Positions 18,639 to 27,257 of a stretch of DNA of 64,000 bases are shown here, in pieces. The position numbers and the translations under genes are program-made. The notes below the pieces were generated by a model. The model did not search any database, was not told where the DNA came from, and saw nothing but the letters and a program-made list of their open reading frames with translations. Numbering within the stretch: the stretch's first letter is position 1; every line of letters starts with the position of its first letter. Origin of the DNA: Aerococcus sp. (lineage in GTDB: Bacteria; Bacillota; Bacilli; Lactobacillales; Aerococcaceae); NCBI GenBank assembly GCA_030528155.1, contig JAUMZL010000011.1:1-64000 (forward strand), written 5' to 3'.

Positions 18639-19468
18639 CGCATAAACGAGGCAGCATCTTATTCTATACGCTGATGATTTTGTTGGTCATGAGCTTGATA
18701 TTCACAGCAAATGAGCACATGTACAAGAGTAGTCGTGAAAGCTTCATCGTTATTTCTAAAGGGCTCATTGCGCAGGCTATAGCCGAACGTTCCCTGCAAC
18801 TAGAGGAAATGGTTCAAGCGGAACAAACGAGCGCACGACAAAAAATTCAAGCAGCTATGCAAAAGAATGAAGCAACGCTCAAGCAAAAAGAACAGGAGCA
18901 GGTGGCATTAAATGCCCTAATTAAGGAAAAAGAAACAGCGCAAGTAGCGCTCAAGCAAGAGATTGATGACAGCCAAGCTCAAATGGCGCTGGATCGTGAA
19001 ATGATAGACCGTCTGATTACTTCCTACAATGAGCTGGTGGATAAGATACCAGAAGAATCCACAGCTGATAACGAAGAAGAAATCCATCAGCTCCTTATTG
19101 CGCAGGAAAATTTGGCTAGGCGGATTGAGGCATTAAACCAGGCGCTAGATGAGTCTACAGAGCAACAAAATCAACGCCTTGAACAGCGCCAAGCGCTCCT
19201 CGATGATCTAAAAGAAGCTCAGGATAAACAAAAACGATTGGCTGAAGCCATCACCCAATTGAAAGAAACGCTGAGTAAGCAGCGTGAGCAACTCGAGCAA
19301 TATCGGCCAACAGAAAGCCAGGCGACTTGGAAATTTAATTTGGGAAAAGGGACAGTCACTACCCAAAAGGAAAGTATCCGTGTAGAGGTCACACTGACCG
19401 GTACGAATCAACGCTATCGCTATGATTATCCGCGTTGGCCCGAAAAGCAAAAAAACATCGCCCCCTAA
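18635..19468 (+). CDS. comGG: ComGG-position protein with long coiled-coil insertion
   Basis: Last gene of the comG operon, starting in an ATGA overlap with comGF. The N-terminus (KRGSILFYTLMILLVMSLIF) is a pseudopilin-like membrane helix, and residues about 230-262 (WKFNLGKGTVTT, then RVEVTLTGTNQRYRYDY) resemble the C-terminal part of ComGG. Between them residues about 62-222 are an uninterrupted Glu/Gln/Lys/Ala-rich coiled coil. ComGG proteins are usually near 120-130 residues, so this one, at 277, carries about 160 extra. The assignment as ComGG is from operon position plus the two ends; a role in pseudopilus tip assembly is inferred. Confidence 0.7.
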   Translation: MTHKRGSILFYTLMILLVMSLIFTANEHMYKSSRESFIVISKGLIAQAIAERSLQLEEMVQAEQTSARQKIQAAMQKNEATLKQKEQEQVALNALIKEKETAQVALKQEIDDSQAQMALDREMIDRLITSYNELVDKIPEESTADNEEEIHQLLIAQENLARRIEALNQALDESTEQQNQRLEQRQALLDDLKEAQDKQKRLAEAITQLKETLSKQREQLEQYRPTESQATWKFNLGKGTVTTQKESIRVEVTLTGTNQRYRYDYPRWPEKQKNIAP

Positions 19469-19877
19469 AAAAATTATAAGTATCTATCATTGTACAAAAG
19501 ATCAACGAACAGTGGTGAATATTTGGTGCTTTGTTTGCTTATGAAAAATCAACAAGAAGCCATTTACGTCTGGCTGGCCATAGATAAGTAGTGATCGTTT
19601 AGTACTTTTCTAAACGGCTGGAGTCATGTAATCTTTTACTAACCGTGCCTAGTCCGTTTGTTTCGCCTATACAATAAGGAAAAGACAAGATTTCAATGCG
19701 TAGATAATGCAAAGGGGAGATTGTTAGCTATAAAGGCGAGCCTTTTCTCACGCGACGATTAAAACTCAAACATATGGATCTCATAAAAAATAGAAGAGTT
19801 CGACAATGAATAGGATTAGCAAATCCCCTACTTTTTCCAAATATGAGCATAGAATAAAAGAAATACATCTACATGTT
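19469..19877. other. Intergenic region after comGG
   Basis: About 400 bases without a supportable ORF, RNA gene or repeat. In many relatives a methyltransferase gene and ackA follow comG; neither is here. The only clear element is the terminator at its right end. Confidence 0.5.
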
Positions 19878-19905
19878 AAAAAAGGGCAGTTAGCTGCCCT
19901 TTTTT
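19878..19905. terminator. Intrinsic terminator, bidirectional shape
   Basis: GGGCAG-TTAG-CTGCCC hairpin flanked by AAAAAA and TTTTTT. It probably ends comG operon transcription about 400 bases beyond comGG. Confidence 0.8.
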
Positions 19906-19960
19906 GTGTGATACCGAGGAAATCTAAAAAAACGCTTTCTATTCTTTTCGATGAGTAGTG

Positions 19961-19966
19961 TATAAT
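19961..19966 (+). promoter_or_regulatory. -10 box of the Xaa-Pro peptidase gene
   Basis: A perfect TATAAT about 100 bases upstream of the start codon; the -35 region (around TTTCTA, 19936-19941) is poor, so the promoter call is tentative. Confidence 0.45.
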
Positions 19967-20065
19967 ACAACTATGGTATCCGCTATGGCATGTGATCGAT
20001 CGCTAGCAGCACACGGGTTGCAATTAGCGGATGAACAATATGAGAGAGTTTGGGAGGATACGCTC

Positions 20066-21145
20066 ATGGAAAAAAGAGTAGAGGCCTTACGACAGGCGAT
20101 GAAGGAAGAGGGAATCAGTGGCTATTATGTGACGAATCCCTACAACCGTCGTTACCTCAGTGGGTTCACGGGGACAGATGGTTGGTTAGTTGTGACCATG
20201 ACTGAAGCGTACGTTATTACCGATTTTCGCTATCAAGAGCAGGTAGGCATTGAATCCCCAGATTTCACCTTGATGCTTTATGGTCGAGACACAGACTATC
20301 CGTCACGCACGGCTGCAGTGAATGCGATTGTTAAGGATCATCACATTCAGCAATTAGGTTATGAAGAAGAACATGTAACCGTAGCGGAATATGATGACCT
20401 AGAAAATGAAGTTGATGCGCTATTAATGCCGGAATCTGGCATGATTGAATTGCTGCGTGAGACGAAAGATGAGACGGAAATTCAACAGATTAAGACGGCA
20501 TGTATGATTGCCGATAAGGCTTTTGATCATATCATTGAATACATTGAACCGGGCATGAGCGAAATTCAAATTGCGAATGCGCTCGATTTTACTATGCGCG
20601 AGATGGGCGCAAGCGGGGTGTCATTCGATACAATCGTAGCTTCAGGGTGGAGATCGGCCATGCCACATGGCGTAGCCAGCACGAAGAAAGTCCAAAAAGG
20701 AGAATTGATCACGCTGGATTACGGTTGCTACTATGAGGGCTATGTGTCTGATATGACGCGTACAGTAGCGCTCGGTAGTGTAGATGGCCAATTAGAGGAT
20801 ATTTATCACATTGTACATGAAGCCAACCGCCTGGTGCGTGAACAAGCAAAACCAGGGTTACTCGGGATGGACTTGGAACATATTGCCCGTGATTACATCA
20901 CAGAAGCCGGTTATGGCAAAGAATTCGGTCACTCCCTCGGCCACAGTATCGGCTTAGAAATTCATGAAGCACCTAATGCCAATCTGAAGAGCCATGATGC
21001 CTTCCAGATCAATCAACTGATTACGGATGAACCAGGCATCTATATCGAAGGATTAGGTGGCGTTCGAATTGAAGACGATTTGCTCTTTGTCGAGGGAGGA
21101 AATGAAGTCTTGACTCATTCTACAAGAGAATTGCTGGTGCTTTAG
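20066..21145 (+). CDS. M24-family Xaa-Pro aminopeptidase/dipeptidase
   Basis: Cytoplasmic metallopeptidase that cleaves next to proline (PepP/PepQ type), 359 residues. The N-terminal creatinase-like domain (residues 1-130) contains NRRYLSGFTGTDGWLVV. The C-terminal pita-bread domain has the metal ligands in LDYGCYYEGYVSDMT (two Asp), FGHSLGHSIGLEIHE (His), TDEPGIYIEG (Glu) and GVRIEDDLL (Glu). The start at 20066 follows GGGAGGA; an upstream in-frame GTG would overlap the promoter. It lies directly upstream of efp, a common Firmicutes arrangement. Confidence 0.93.
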   Translation: MEKRVEALRQAMKEEGISGYYVTNPYNRRYLSGFTGTDGWLVVTMTEAYVITDFRYQEQVGIESPDFTLMLYGRDTDYPSRTAAVNAIVKDHHIQQLGYEEEHVTVAEYDDLENEVDALLMPESGMIELLRETKDETEIQQIKTACMIADKAFDHIIEYIEPGMSEIQIANALDFTMREMGASGVSFDTIVASGWRSAMPHGVASTKKVQKGELITLDYGCYYEGYVSDMTRTVALGSVDGQLEDIYHIVHEANRLVREQAKPGLLGMDLEHIARDYITEAGYGKEFGHSLGHSIGLEIHEAPNANLKSHDAFQINQLITDEPGIYIEGLGGVRIEDDLLFVEGGNEVLTHSTRELLVL

Positions 21146-21181
21146 GACATTTCGCGTTAAGATAAGTAGGTGACTATACCC

Positions 21182-21213
21182 CACCTCGCCACCCTTAAGT
21201 GGTGTACGAGGTG
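21182..21213 (+). terminator. Hairpin between the peptidase gene and efp
   Basis: CACCTCG and CGAGGTG pair around an inner CCAC/GTGG hairpin. The T-rich tail is weak (TTTGG), so this may be a poor terminator or an mRNA-stabilising hairpin. Confidence 0.45.
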
Positions 21214-21271
21214 TTTGGTACGCATTCTTTTCGTGTTTTTTAGGGAGAATGTCGCGCAACCCCCTAATCTA

Positions 21272-21280
21272 TGCTAAAAT
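21272..21280 (+). promoter_or_regulatory. Extended -10 promoter of efp
   Basis: TGCTAAAAT, an extended -10 element about 36 bases upstream of the efp start; no -35 box is visible. Confidence 0.4.
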
Positions 21281-21315
21281 AATGCAGATTATGAATAACA
21301 GGAGGAAGCGAAATA

Positions 21316-21873
21316 ATGACAACAACAAATGATTTTAAAAACGGTTTAACCATCCAAGACAACGGGAATATTTACCGTGTCATCGAATTCCAACATGTAA
21401 AACCAGGTAAAGGAAGCGCCTTTGTTCGTTCTAAATTGAAAAACTTGCGCTCCGGTGCCGTTACTGAAAAGACTTGGCGTGCTGGTGAAAAAGTTGAAAC
21501 TGCGCGTATCGAAAGCAACGAAATGCAATATCTTTACGCTGCTGGTGATACGCATGTGTTCATGAACACCGATACGTACGAACAATTGGAAATCCCAAGT
21601 GCTAAAATTAGCGATGAATTGAACTACTTGTTGGAAAACATGATTGTTGGTGTTGTCACTTTCGAAGGGGAAGTGATCGGGATCGATTTACCAAACACGG
21701 TTGAGCTCGAAGTTAAAGAAACTGAACCAGGAATCAAAGGAAATACTGCTTCCGGTGGGACTAAACCGGCAACAATGGAAACCGGTTTGGTCGTTAACGT
21801 TCCTTTCTTCGTTAATGAAGGAGACAAATTAGTGATCAACACGCAAGACGGTGCTTACATTTCACGCGCATAA
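21316..21873 (+). CDS. efp: Elongation factor P
   Basis: EF-P (185 residues) rescues ribosomes stalled at polyproline. It shows the KOW-like N-terminal domain with the tip loop PGKGSAF carrying K32, the modifiable lysine position, then two OB domains; the C-terminus ([21 protein letters not shown]) is canonical. AGGAGG precedes the ATG. It leads a cluster with Asp23/YqhY and nusB. Confidence 0.97.
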   Translation: MTTTNDFKNGLTIQDNGNIYRVIEFQHVKPGKGSAFVRSKLKNLRSGAVTEKTWRAGEKVETARIESNEMQYLYAAGDTHVFMNTDTYEQLEIPSAKISDELNYLLENMIVGVVTFEGEVIGIDLPNTVELEVKETEPGIKGNTASGGTKPATMETGLVVNVPFFVNEGDKLVINTQDGAYISRA

Positions 21874-21890
21874 TAAAGTGAGGGATATGA

Positions 21891-22265
21891 GTGACAGTTT
21901 CAGAAGCTAATCCATTAGTCCATCAAGAGACGGTTGGCGATGTGAACATCGCTCCTAATGTTATCGAAACGATTGCCGAAAAAACATTGGAACATTTTCC
22001 TGGCGTTGCGCCAGTGGAATGGTATCAAGCCGGTTTTTCTGGGATGTTTCGTTATGACCGTGGAGTGATGTTGCATAATGATGAAGGCCGCTTGGTTTTG
22101 GATGTGATCGTTCAAGCGCACTATCATCGTGATATTCCGCAAACTATCTATGCTTTGCAGAAACGACTCCATGAACAGATTGTCGAAATGACGGACATCA
22201 CACTCGATGAAATTCGCATCTACGTCAATGATTTGATTGTGAATGCACCAGAAAACAATCAATAG
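21891..22265 (+). CDS. Asp23/Gls24 family protein (YqhY-like)
   Basis: A 124-residue protein of the Asp23/Gls24 family: NVIETIAEKTLEHFPGV at the N-terminal side and LDVIVQAHYHRDIP with a DEIRIYVNDL end. Members between efp/acc genes and nusB correspond to Bacillus YqhY, linked to fatty-acid synthesis control. The GTG start at 21891 was chosen because GAGGGAT precedes it; a nearby ATG at 21887 is out of frame. Confidence 0.88.
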   Translation: MTVSEANPLVHQETVGDVNIAPNVIETIAEKTLEHFPGVAPVEWYQAGFSGMFRYDRGVMLHNDEGRLVLDVIVQAHYHRDIPQTIYALQKRLHEQIVEMTDITLDEIRIYVNDLIVNAPENNQ

Positions 22266-22276
22266 GAGGCGTTGAG

Positions 22277-22828
22277 ATGGCATTAGGTATTGCGCAAATT
22301 CGAGAGATGGCCGTTATGGCGCTCTATCAACAATGGTTTAATCCCGATATGTCCGTTGCAGAATTGTTTGATTACCTCAAGGAGGCACATGAAGAATTTA
22401 TGCAAGAGGTCGTGTATGAGGATATTGATGAGGAAACGCTGACTATCTGGCAGGCGAGCGGACGTATACTCACGCCTGTTTCTGATCAAGAACCACCTAA
22501 ACGTTTGCAGAGCTTTCCTCATTTGAAATCATCCGAGCCATTGCCGGACTATCTCGTTGAATTGGTAGAAAATGTAGTGGCGCAGCGCGAAACGATCGAC
22601 CAGCGCCTTGACAAACATATTCAGGGAAATTGGTCTGTGCGGCGTTTAGAGTTGATCAATCGCTTTATTTTAGAGGTTGCTGCCTATGAAATGAAGGAAG
22701 TACCTGAAGATAAAGTCCCTGCTGTGGTGGCAATCGACCAGGCAGTAGATCTAGCTAAACGTTACAGTGATGATCGCTCGCGGCGCTTTATCAATGGGGT
22801 ATTGTCCCAACTGTTGACCGCAGAATAA
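22277..22828 (+). CDS. nusB: Transcription antitermination protein NusB, long form
   Basis: NusB binds boxA RNA with NusE in rRNA antitermination. The N-terminal helix carries IREMAVMALYQQWF, and the C-terminal half is typical (RRLELINRFILEVAAYEM, VVAIDQAVDLAKRYSDD, RRFINGVLSQL). At 183 residues it is about 40 longer than usual; the extra length lies at about residues 45-90, which are charged and not family-like. It is coupled to the preceding gene by an 11-base gap with AGGAGG. Confidence 0.92.
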   Translation: MALGIAQIREMAVMALYQQWFNPDMSVAELFDYLKEAHEEFMQEVVYEDIDEETLTIWQASGRILTPVSDQEPPKRLQSFPHLKSSEPLPDYLVELVENVVAQRETIDQRLDKHIQGNWSVRRLELINRFILEVAAYEMKEVPEDKVPAVVAIDQAVDLAKRYSDDRSRRFINGVLSQLLTAE

Positions 22829-22846
22829 AAAATATAAAACGTAGGG

Positions 22847-22881
22847 AGAGGATTGGAAGTGTATTGCTTTCAATCCTCTTT
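22847..22881 (+). terminator. Terminator after nusB
   Basis: AGAGGATTG and CAATCCTCT form a 9-bp stem extended inward by AAG/CTT. The following T run is short (TTTGC), so termination may be partial. Confidence 0.55.
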
Positions 22882-22982
22882 GCATCAGTAATGAATGGGT
22901 CAGCAGAAATTGTCATAGCTACCCACGATAACAGAAGACATTTTCCTTTGATTTTTTGTGGTGCACAACAACGCACTATCAG

Positions 22983-23011
22983 TTGCTAAAAAATAAAAGA
23001 TTGAATACGAT
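22983..23011 (+). promoter_or_regulatory. Promoter of the folD-miaA gene run
   Basis: TTGCTA and TACGAT separated by 17 bases, about 56 bases upstream of the folD start. Moderate match to consensus. Confidence 0.45.
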
Positions 23012-23066
23012 GAAAGGTGAATTCTATTATTCTGATCGTAATTTCAAAGAAGTAAAGGGTGTTAAC

Positions 23067-23909
23067 ATGGAACGACTCACAGGAAAACAGCTGGCAGTCC
23101 AAGAAAAACAAGCACTGCAAGCTCGGGTAGCCGTGCTTAGAAAAGCCGGAATATCCCCAAAGGTAGCAGGAATTGTGATGGCTGATGATGAGACTAGCCA
23201 ACATTATTTTCAAGTCAATCGGCGCTTAGCGGGTCGCTTGGGGATTGAATATGAAATTCACCAAGTGCCAGCGACCGCAGACACCGCACATATGTTGACA
23301 CTGATTGCATCGGTAAACCACGATCCATTGGTGCATGGGATCATGCTAGGCATTCCCCTCCCTAATCACCTCGACCAGGCGCGCATCGTGCAGGCCATTG
23401 ATCCCAAGAAAGATTTGGACGGGTTGCATCCTGAAAATCTGGGTTTACTCGTGCGTGGAGAGCCACGGATTGTCCCCAATACGGCGCGCGCTGTGATGCG
23501 GTTGTTGTCCGAATACCAGGTGCCCATCGAAGGAAAACATGCGGTGATTGTGGGGCGCAGTTCCATTGTGGGAAAACCGCTCAGTTTACTATTGCTCAAT
23601 GAAAATGCCACCGTGACCATCACGCATTCGCGTACTGCCCAGCTCACGCATTTGACTCGAAGTGCTGATATTCTCTGTGTGGCGGTGGGACGTCCTCACT
23701 TTATCACGGGAGATATGGTGAAACCAGGCGCCGTGGTGATTGATGTGGGGACTAATTATGATGACGCTGGGCATGTGCGCGGAGATGTTGATGCAGACAG
23801 TGTGAAAGAGGTTGCCCGGGCTCTATCGCCGGTTCCTGGTGGGGTCGGCCCTGTCACCAATGTTATGCTATTTGATCAACTCATTACGCGCTTGGAGAGG
23901 AAGGTATAA
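23067..23909 (+). CDS. folD: FolD-family protein with altered active site
   Basis: FolD is the cytoplasmic methylene-tetrahydrofolate dehydrogenase/methenyl cyclohydrolase. This 280-residue protein has the family fold: the DLDGLHPENLG segment with D118 (E. coli D121), the Rossmann motif VIVGRSSIVGKPLSLLLL, ATVTITHSRT and PVPGGVGPVT. Two catalytic positions differ, however. After the conserved Tyr (Y47) the catalytic Lys (E. coli K54) is N51, and the Gln of the VQLPLP motif (Q98) is G95 in MLGIPLP. The PCTP substrate motif is PNTA. Cyclohydrolase activity is therefore doubtful. The ATG at 23067 was chosen for length and alignment to family. The next gene starts at the base after the stop. Confidence 0.85.
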   Translation: MERLTGKQLAVQEKQALQARVAVLRKAGISPKVAGIVMADDETSQHYFQVNRRLAGRLGIEYEIHQVPATADTAHMLTLIASVNHDPLVHGIMLGIPLPNHLDQARIVQAIDPKKDLDGLHPENLGLLVRGEPRIVPNTARAVMRLLSEYQVPIEGKHAVIVGRSSIVGKPLSLLLLNENATVTITHSRTAQLTHLTRSADILCVAVGRPHFITGDMVKPGAVVIDVGTNYDDAGHVRGDVDADSVKEVARALSPVPGGVGPVTNVMLFDQLITRLERKV

Positions 23910-25286
23910 ATGGAGGCTGAGCAGTATCTTACCGTGACGCAGCTCACACATTATCTAAAAGCAAAATTTGATCGCGATCCTTACTTGAACCGCGTATATC
24001 TAACAGGAGAGGTTTCTGGGTATCGCAATCGCGGCCAAAATAACCACCAGTACTTCAGTTTAAAAGACGATCATGCCTTGATTTCAGCGATCATGTACCG
24101 CAGTCAATTCCAACAGATTAATTTTAATCTGGAAGAAGGAATGAAAGTCTTAGTCACAGGACGGGTAAGCCTGTACGAACCTAGTGGACGCTATCAGATC
24201 ATTATCGATAGCATTCAACCGGACGGTGTGGGGGCATTCTACGTTGCTTATGAACAGCTCAAGAAAAAATTAGCTGAAGAAGGGCTGTTTCAATTCACAC
24301 CGCGTCCGATTCCGCGTTTTCCCAAGAAGATTGCTGTGGTGACCTCACCATCAGGAGCCGTTATTCGCGATATCATTACAACCACACGCCGACGTTACCC
24401 CATCGTTCAGCTCGTTCTCTACCCAACAGCAGTGCAGGGGGAAAACGCAGCGCAAGGGATCATTAACAATCTCAAGCGCGTTGAAGCAGATGGCACTTAT
24501 GATACGGTCATCGTTGGCCGCGGGGGTGGATCCATTGAGGACTTATGGTGTTTCAACGATGAGCAATTAGCGCGAACTGTGAGTGCGATGACAACACCCG
24601 TGATCACGAGTGTTGGGCACGAAACGGACACGACATTAATCGATTATGTGGCGGATCAGCGCGCAGCAACGCCAACAGCTGCTGCTGAGTTGGCTACGCC
24701 GGTGCTCAGTGAGGTGTTATTGCAGGTGAAAGATTACCAGCAACGCTTGTATCACGCTGAGCGGCAACAACTCGTCGCTAAAGAAAAGATGCTGGATAAC
24801 CTCAAACAGTCCTACGTCTTCACTCAGCCAGAACGCCTGTATGACGGCTATCGCTTGCGCGTGAGTGAATGGGAGAATCGCCTCTATCAAGTGGCCAGTC
24901 GACCTTTAAATGCGAAGAAGCAGCGATTGAATACGGCACTTGATCGTTTGAAGCAACAAAATCCAAAATTCAATGTGATCCAAGCTAAAGGACAGGTCAA
25001 CCTCCTAAAACAACGACTGGAGGCGGCAGAGAAGCATTATTTTGAACAAAACCACTATCAACTTGATCGCTTGATTAATACATTGGATTTATTGTCGCCA
25101 TTGAAGCGCTTGGGGAAAGGCTACGCTTACGTTACGATTAAGAAGCAGCCGTTGCAGTCCGTGACTAATGTGGAAACAGGCGATACACTCCACATCACAT
25201 TAGCGGATGGAACCATTGATGCCGAAGTGCGTTCGGTGATGGAACAGGCACTGATAAAAGATGAAGGGGAATCAACACATGACTAA
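23910..25286 (+). CDS. xseA: Exodeoxyribonuclease VII large subunit
   Basis: The 458-residue large subunit of the ssDNA-specific exonuclease. It shows an N-terminal OB domain (TQLTHYLKAKFD, VYLTGEVSGYRN), the catalytic core (VVTSPSGAVIRDI, VIVGRGGGSIEDLW, TSVGHETDTTLIDYVAD, RAATPTAAAEL), then a coiled-coil region and LGKGYAYV at the end. It begins right after folD and overlaps xseB by eight bases; the two subunits are made together. Confidence 0.96.
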   Translation: MEAEQYLTVTQLTHYLKAKFDRDPYLNRVYLTGEVSGYRNRGQNNHQYFSLKDDHALISAIMYRSQFQQINFNLEEGMKVLVTGRVSLYEPSGRYQIIIDSIQPDGVGAFYVAYEQLKKKLAEEGLFQFTPRPIPRFPKKIAVVTSPSGAVIRDIITTTRRRYPIVQLVLYPTAVQGENAAQGIINNLKRVEADGTYDTVIVGRGGGSIEDLWCFNDEQLARTVSAMTTPVITSVGHETDTTLIDYVADQRAATPTAAAELATPVLSEVLLQVKDYQQRLYHAERQQLVAKEKMLDNLKQSYVFTQPERLYDGYRLRVSEWENRLYQVASRPLNAKKQRLNTALDRLKQQNPKFNVIQAKGQVNLLKQRLEAAEKHYFEQNHYQLDRLINTLDLLSPLKRLGKGYAYVTIKKQPLQSVTNVETGDTLHITLADGTIDAEVRSVMEQALIKDEGESTHD

Positions 25287-25512
25287 AGAAAAAGAAACAA
25301 TGACCTTTGAACAAGCGTTACAGCAATTAGAAACCATTGTCAATCATTTGCAGAGTGGCGAAGTGCCTTTGGAAGAATCCATCGAGCAATTTCAACAAGG
25401 CGTGAAACTGGCCAACTACTGTACGAAGTCGTTGGAACAAGCCGAACGAACCATGACCAAGTTGATGAATGACCAAGATGAATTGGAAAATTTTGAAGTT
25501 GAGGAAGGTTAG
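25279..25512 (+). CDS. xseB: Exodeoxyribonuclease VII small subunit
   Basis: The 77-residue small subunit, with the family pattern MTFEQALQQLETIVNHLQSG and VPLEESIEQFQQGVKLA. The ATG at 25279 overlaps the xseA stop; the AAGGGG just upstream supports it over an earlier in-frame ATG. Confidence 0.95.
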   Translation: MTKEKETMTFEQALQQLETIVNHLQSGEVPLEESIEQFQQGVKLANYCTKSLEQAERTMTKLMNDQDELENFEVEEG

Positions 25513-25521
25513 AGGAACGCG

Positions 25522-26412
25522 ATGAAACTGGAAGTGTTTAAACGAGATGTGATGTCGGGGTTAGAAGGGCGTTTGATAGGTTTCTTAGCTGAGCATGAAG
25601 GCCGGTTGCAGGAAAGCATGCGTTACGCTTTAAGGAGTGGTGGCAAACGTCTACGTCCCCTTTTCGTCTTGGCATTCACTCATGCGTTGGGTGGCCAGAC
25701 AGATACCGCATGGCGGACGGCCTGTGCGGTTGAATATATTCACACCTATTCTTTGATTCATGATGACCTACCAGCGATGGATGATGATGATTATCGCCGC
25801 GGGAAAAAAAGCGTGCACAAGGAATTCGATGAAGCAACGGCGATTTTAGCAGGTGATGCGTTATTAACGAAAGCATTTGAAATTGTGAGTTCAAAGAATA
25901 TGAATCCAGAAGCAGAGGATGTCGAGCGCCAACTGCAACTGACGCGTATGCTCGCTATGGCAGCGGGTGAGCAGGGAATGGTGTTAGGGCAGATGCAAGA
26001 TATTATGGCTGAACATCATTCCTTGAAACTCCCTGCCTTAAAAAAATTGCACTATTTGAAGACCGGTCAGTTGATTCGCTTCAGTGTGCTGGCAGGAGCT
26101 CTCCATGCAGAAGCAACGGCAGAGCAGTATAAGCAGTGCGACCAATTTGCAACGCACTATGGCATTGCCTATCAGATTCAAAACGATCTCCAGGAGGTAC
26201 TCTGGGATGACGAACAGCGAGGCAAGCAGCAGACAAGTGATCAAACTTTAGAGAAGAACACTTATCCAAGTATATTAGGAGTAAACGGCGCATTAGATGC
26301 TCTGAGAGAAGAAACAACCGCTTGTGAACAGGCACTAACTGAACTAGCCATGCTCACTCCTAACTTAGATAGAGAGTTACTCGCTGGATTTATGGAATAT
26401 TTAACCATGTAG
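25522..26412 (+). CDS. ispA: Polyprenyl (farnesyl/geranyl) diphosphate synthase
   Basis: Short-chain trans-prenyltransferase (296 residues) making farnesyl diphosphate for undecaprenyl and other isoprenoids. The first Asp-rich motif DDLPAMD is at residues 81-87 and LRSGGKRLRPLFVL lies upstream; HYLKTGQLI is also present. The second Asp-rich motif, normally DDxxD, reads NDLQE at 221-225, so the first Asp is Asn and the last is Glu. Context (xseA-xseB-ispA-tlyA-recN) is the standard Firmicutes cluster. Confidence 0.92.
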   Translation: MKLEVFKRDVMSGLEGRLIGFLAEHEGRLQESMRYALRSGGKRLRPLFVLAFTHALGGQTDTAWRTACAVEYIHTYSLIHDDLPAMDDDDYRRGKKSVHKEFDEATAILAGDALLTKAFEIVSSKNMNPEAEDVERQLQLTRMLAMAAGEQGMVLGQMQDIMAEHHSLKLPALKKLHYLKTGQLIRFSVLAGALHAEATAEQYKQCDQFATHYGIAYQIQNDLQEVLWDDEQRGKQQTSDQTLEKNTYPSILGVNGALDALREETTACEQALTELAMLTPNLDRELLAGFMEYLTM

Positions 26413-26421
26413 GAGGATGTC

Positions 26422-27243
26422 GTGAAGAAAGAACGGGTGGACGTGCTGGTGGTACAGCAGGGAATTACAGATTCTAGGGAAAAAGCCAAACGTCTGATTA
26501 TGGCAGGCGAAATTTATGATCAGAATCAGCAACGTCTCGATAAACCAGGACAAAAAATCGATAGCACCAGTCAGCTGCACCAAAAAGGGAATCCGCTCCC
26601 TTATGTTTCGCGGGGCGGATTGAAGCTCAAAAAGGCTTTGGATACCTTTGAAATTGCCATGGCCGGGCGCAATGTTTTGGATATTGGCAGTTCAACCGGG
26701 GGCTTTACGGATGTGTCGCTTCAAGAAGGGGCACTACATTGTTATGCGTTGGACGTGGGCACTAATCAATTAGTATGGAAATTGCGCAATGATGAGCGGG
26801 TCACGGTCATGGAACAGACGAATTTCCGCTACAGTCAGCCAGACGATTTCCAAGCCGGCCAACCAGATATTGCGGTGACTGATGTGTCCTTCATCAGTTT
26901 GCGCTTGATCTTTCCACCATTGCAGCCCATTTTACAACCAGATGCACCGGTGATTGCACTGATTAAGCCACAGTTTGAAGCGGGGCGTGAATTAGTTGGC
27001 AAGAAAGGGATCGTTCATGATGAACAGGTCCATCGCCAAGTAATTGAGCAAACTTTCCAGATGGCAACAGCGTTGGGCTATGACGTTCTCGGCTTAACCT
27101 TTTCACCAATTACTGGGGGAGAAGGAAATATTGAGTTTTTAGGCTATTTCACCAATGCCAAGCGGAGTATTGGCGAAATATCAAGTGCCATTGACATTCG
27201 AGCGGTGGTTAAACAAGCGCACGAAACATTTGCTAAACAGTAG
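26422..27243 (+). CDS. tlyA: TlyA-family rRNA 2'-O-methyltransferase
   Basis: A 273-residue protein with an N-terminal S4 RNA-binding domain (RVDVLVVQQG, REKAKRLIMAGEI) and a C-terminal FtsJ-like Rossmann methyltransferase domain: NVLDIGSSTGGFTDVSLQEG as the SAM loop, then VTDVSFISL and LIKPQFEAGRE. Members are annotated as hemolysin-like or as rRNA 2'-O-methyltransferases. The GTG start follows AGGAGG. In many relatives argR lies between this gene and recN; it is absent here. Confidence 0.9.
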   Translation: MKKERVDVLVVQQGITDSREKAKRLIMAGEIYDQNQQRLDKPGQKIDSTSQLHQKGNPLPYVSRGGLKLKKALDTFEIAMAGRNVLDIGSSTGGFTDVSLQEGALHCYALDVGTNQLVWKLRNDERVTVMEQTNFRYSQPDDFQAGQPDIAVTDVSFISLRLIFPPLQPILQPDAPVIALIKPQFEAGRELVGKKGIVHDEQVHRQVIEQTFQMATALGYDVLGLTFSPITGGEGNIEFLGYFTNAKRSIGEISSAIDIRAVVKQAHETFAKQ

Positions 27244-27257
27244 GAGGAGAGGGTAAG

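Noticed and set aside
19469..19957. A decayed gene (ackA or methyltransferase) after comGG
   Set aside because: No stretch of recognisable protein similarity was seen in any frame, so a pseudogene cannot be supported.
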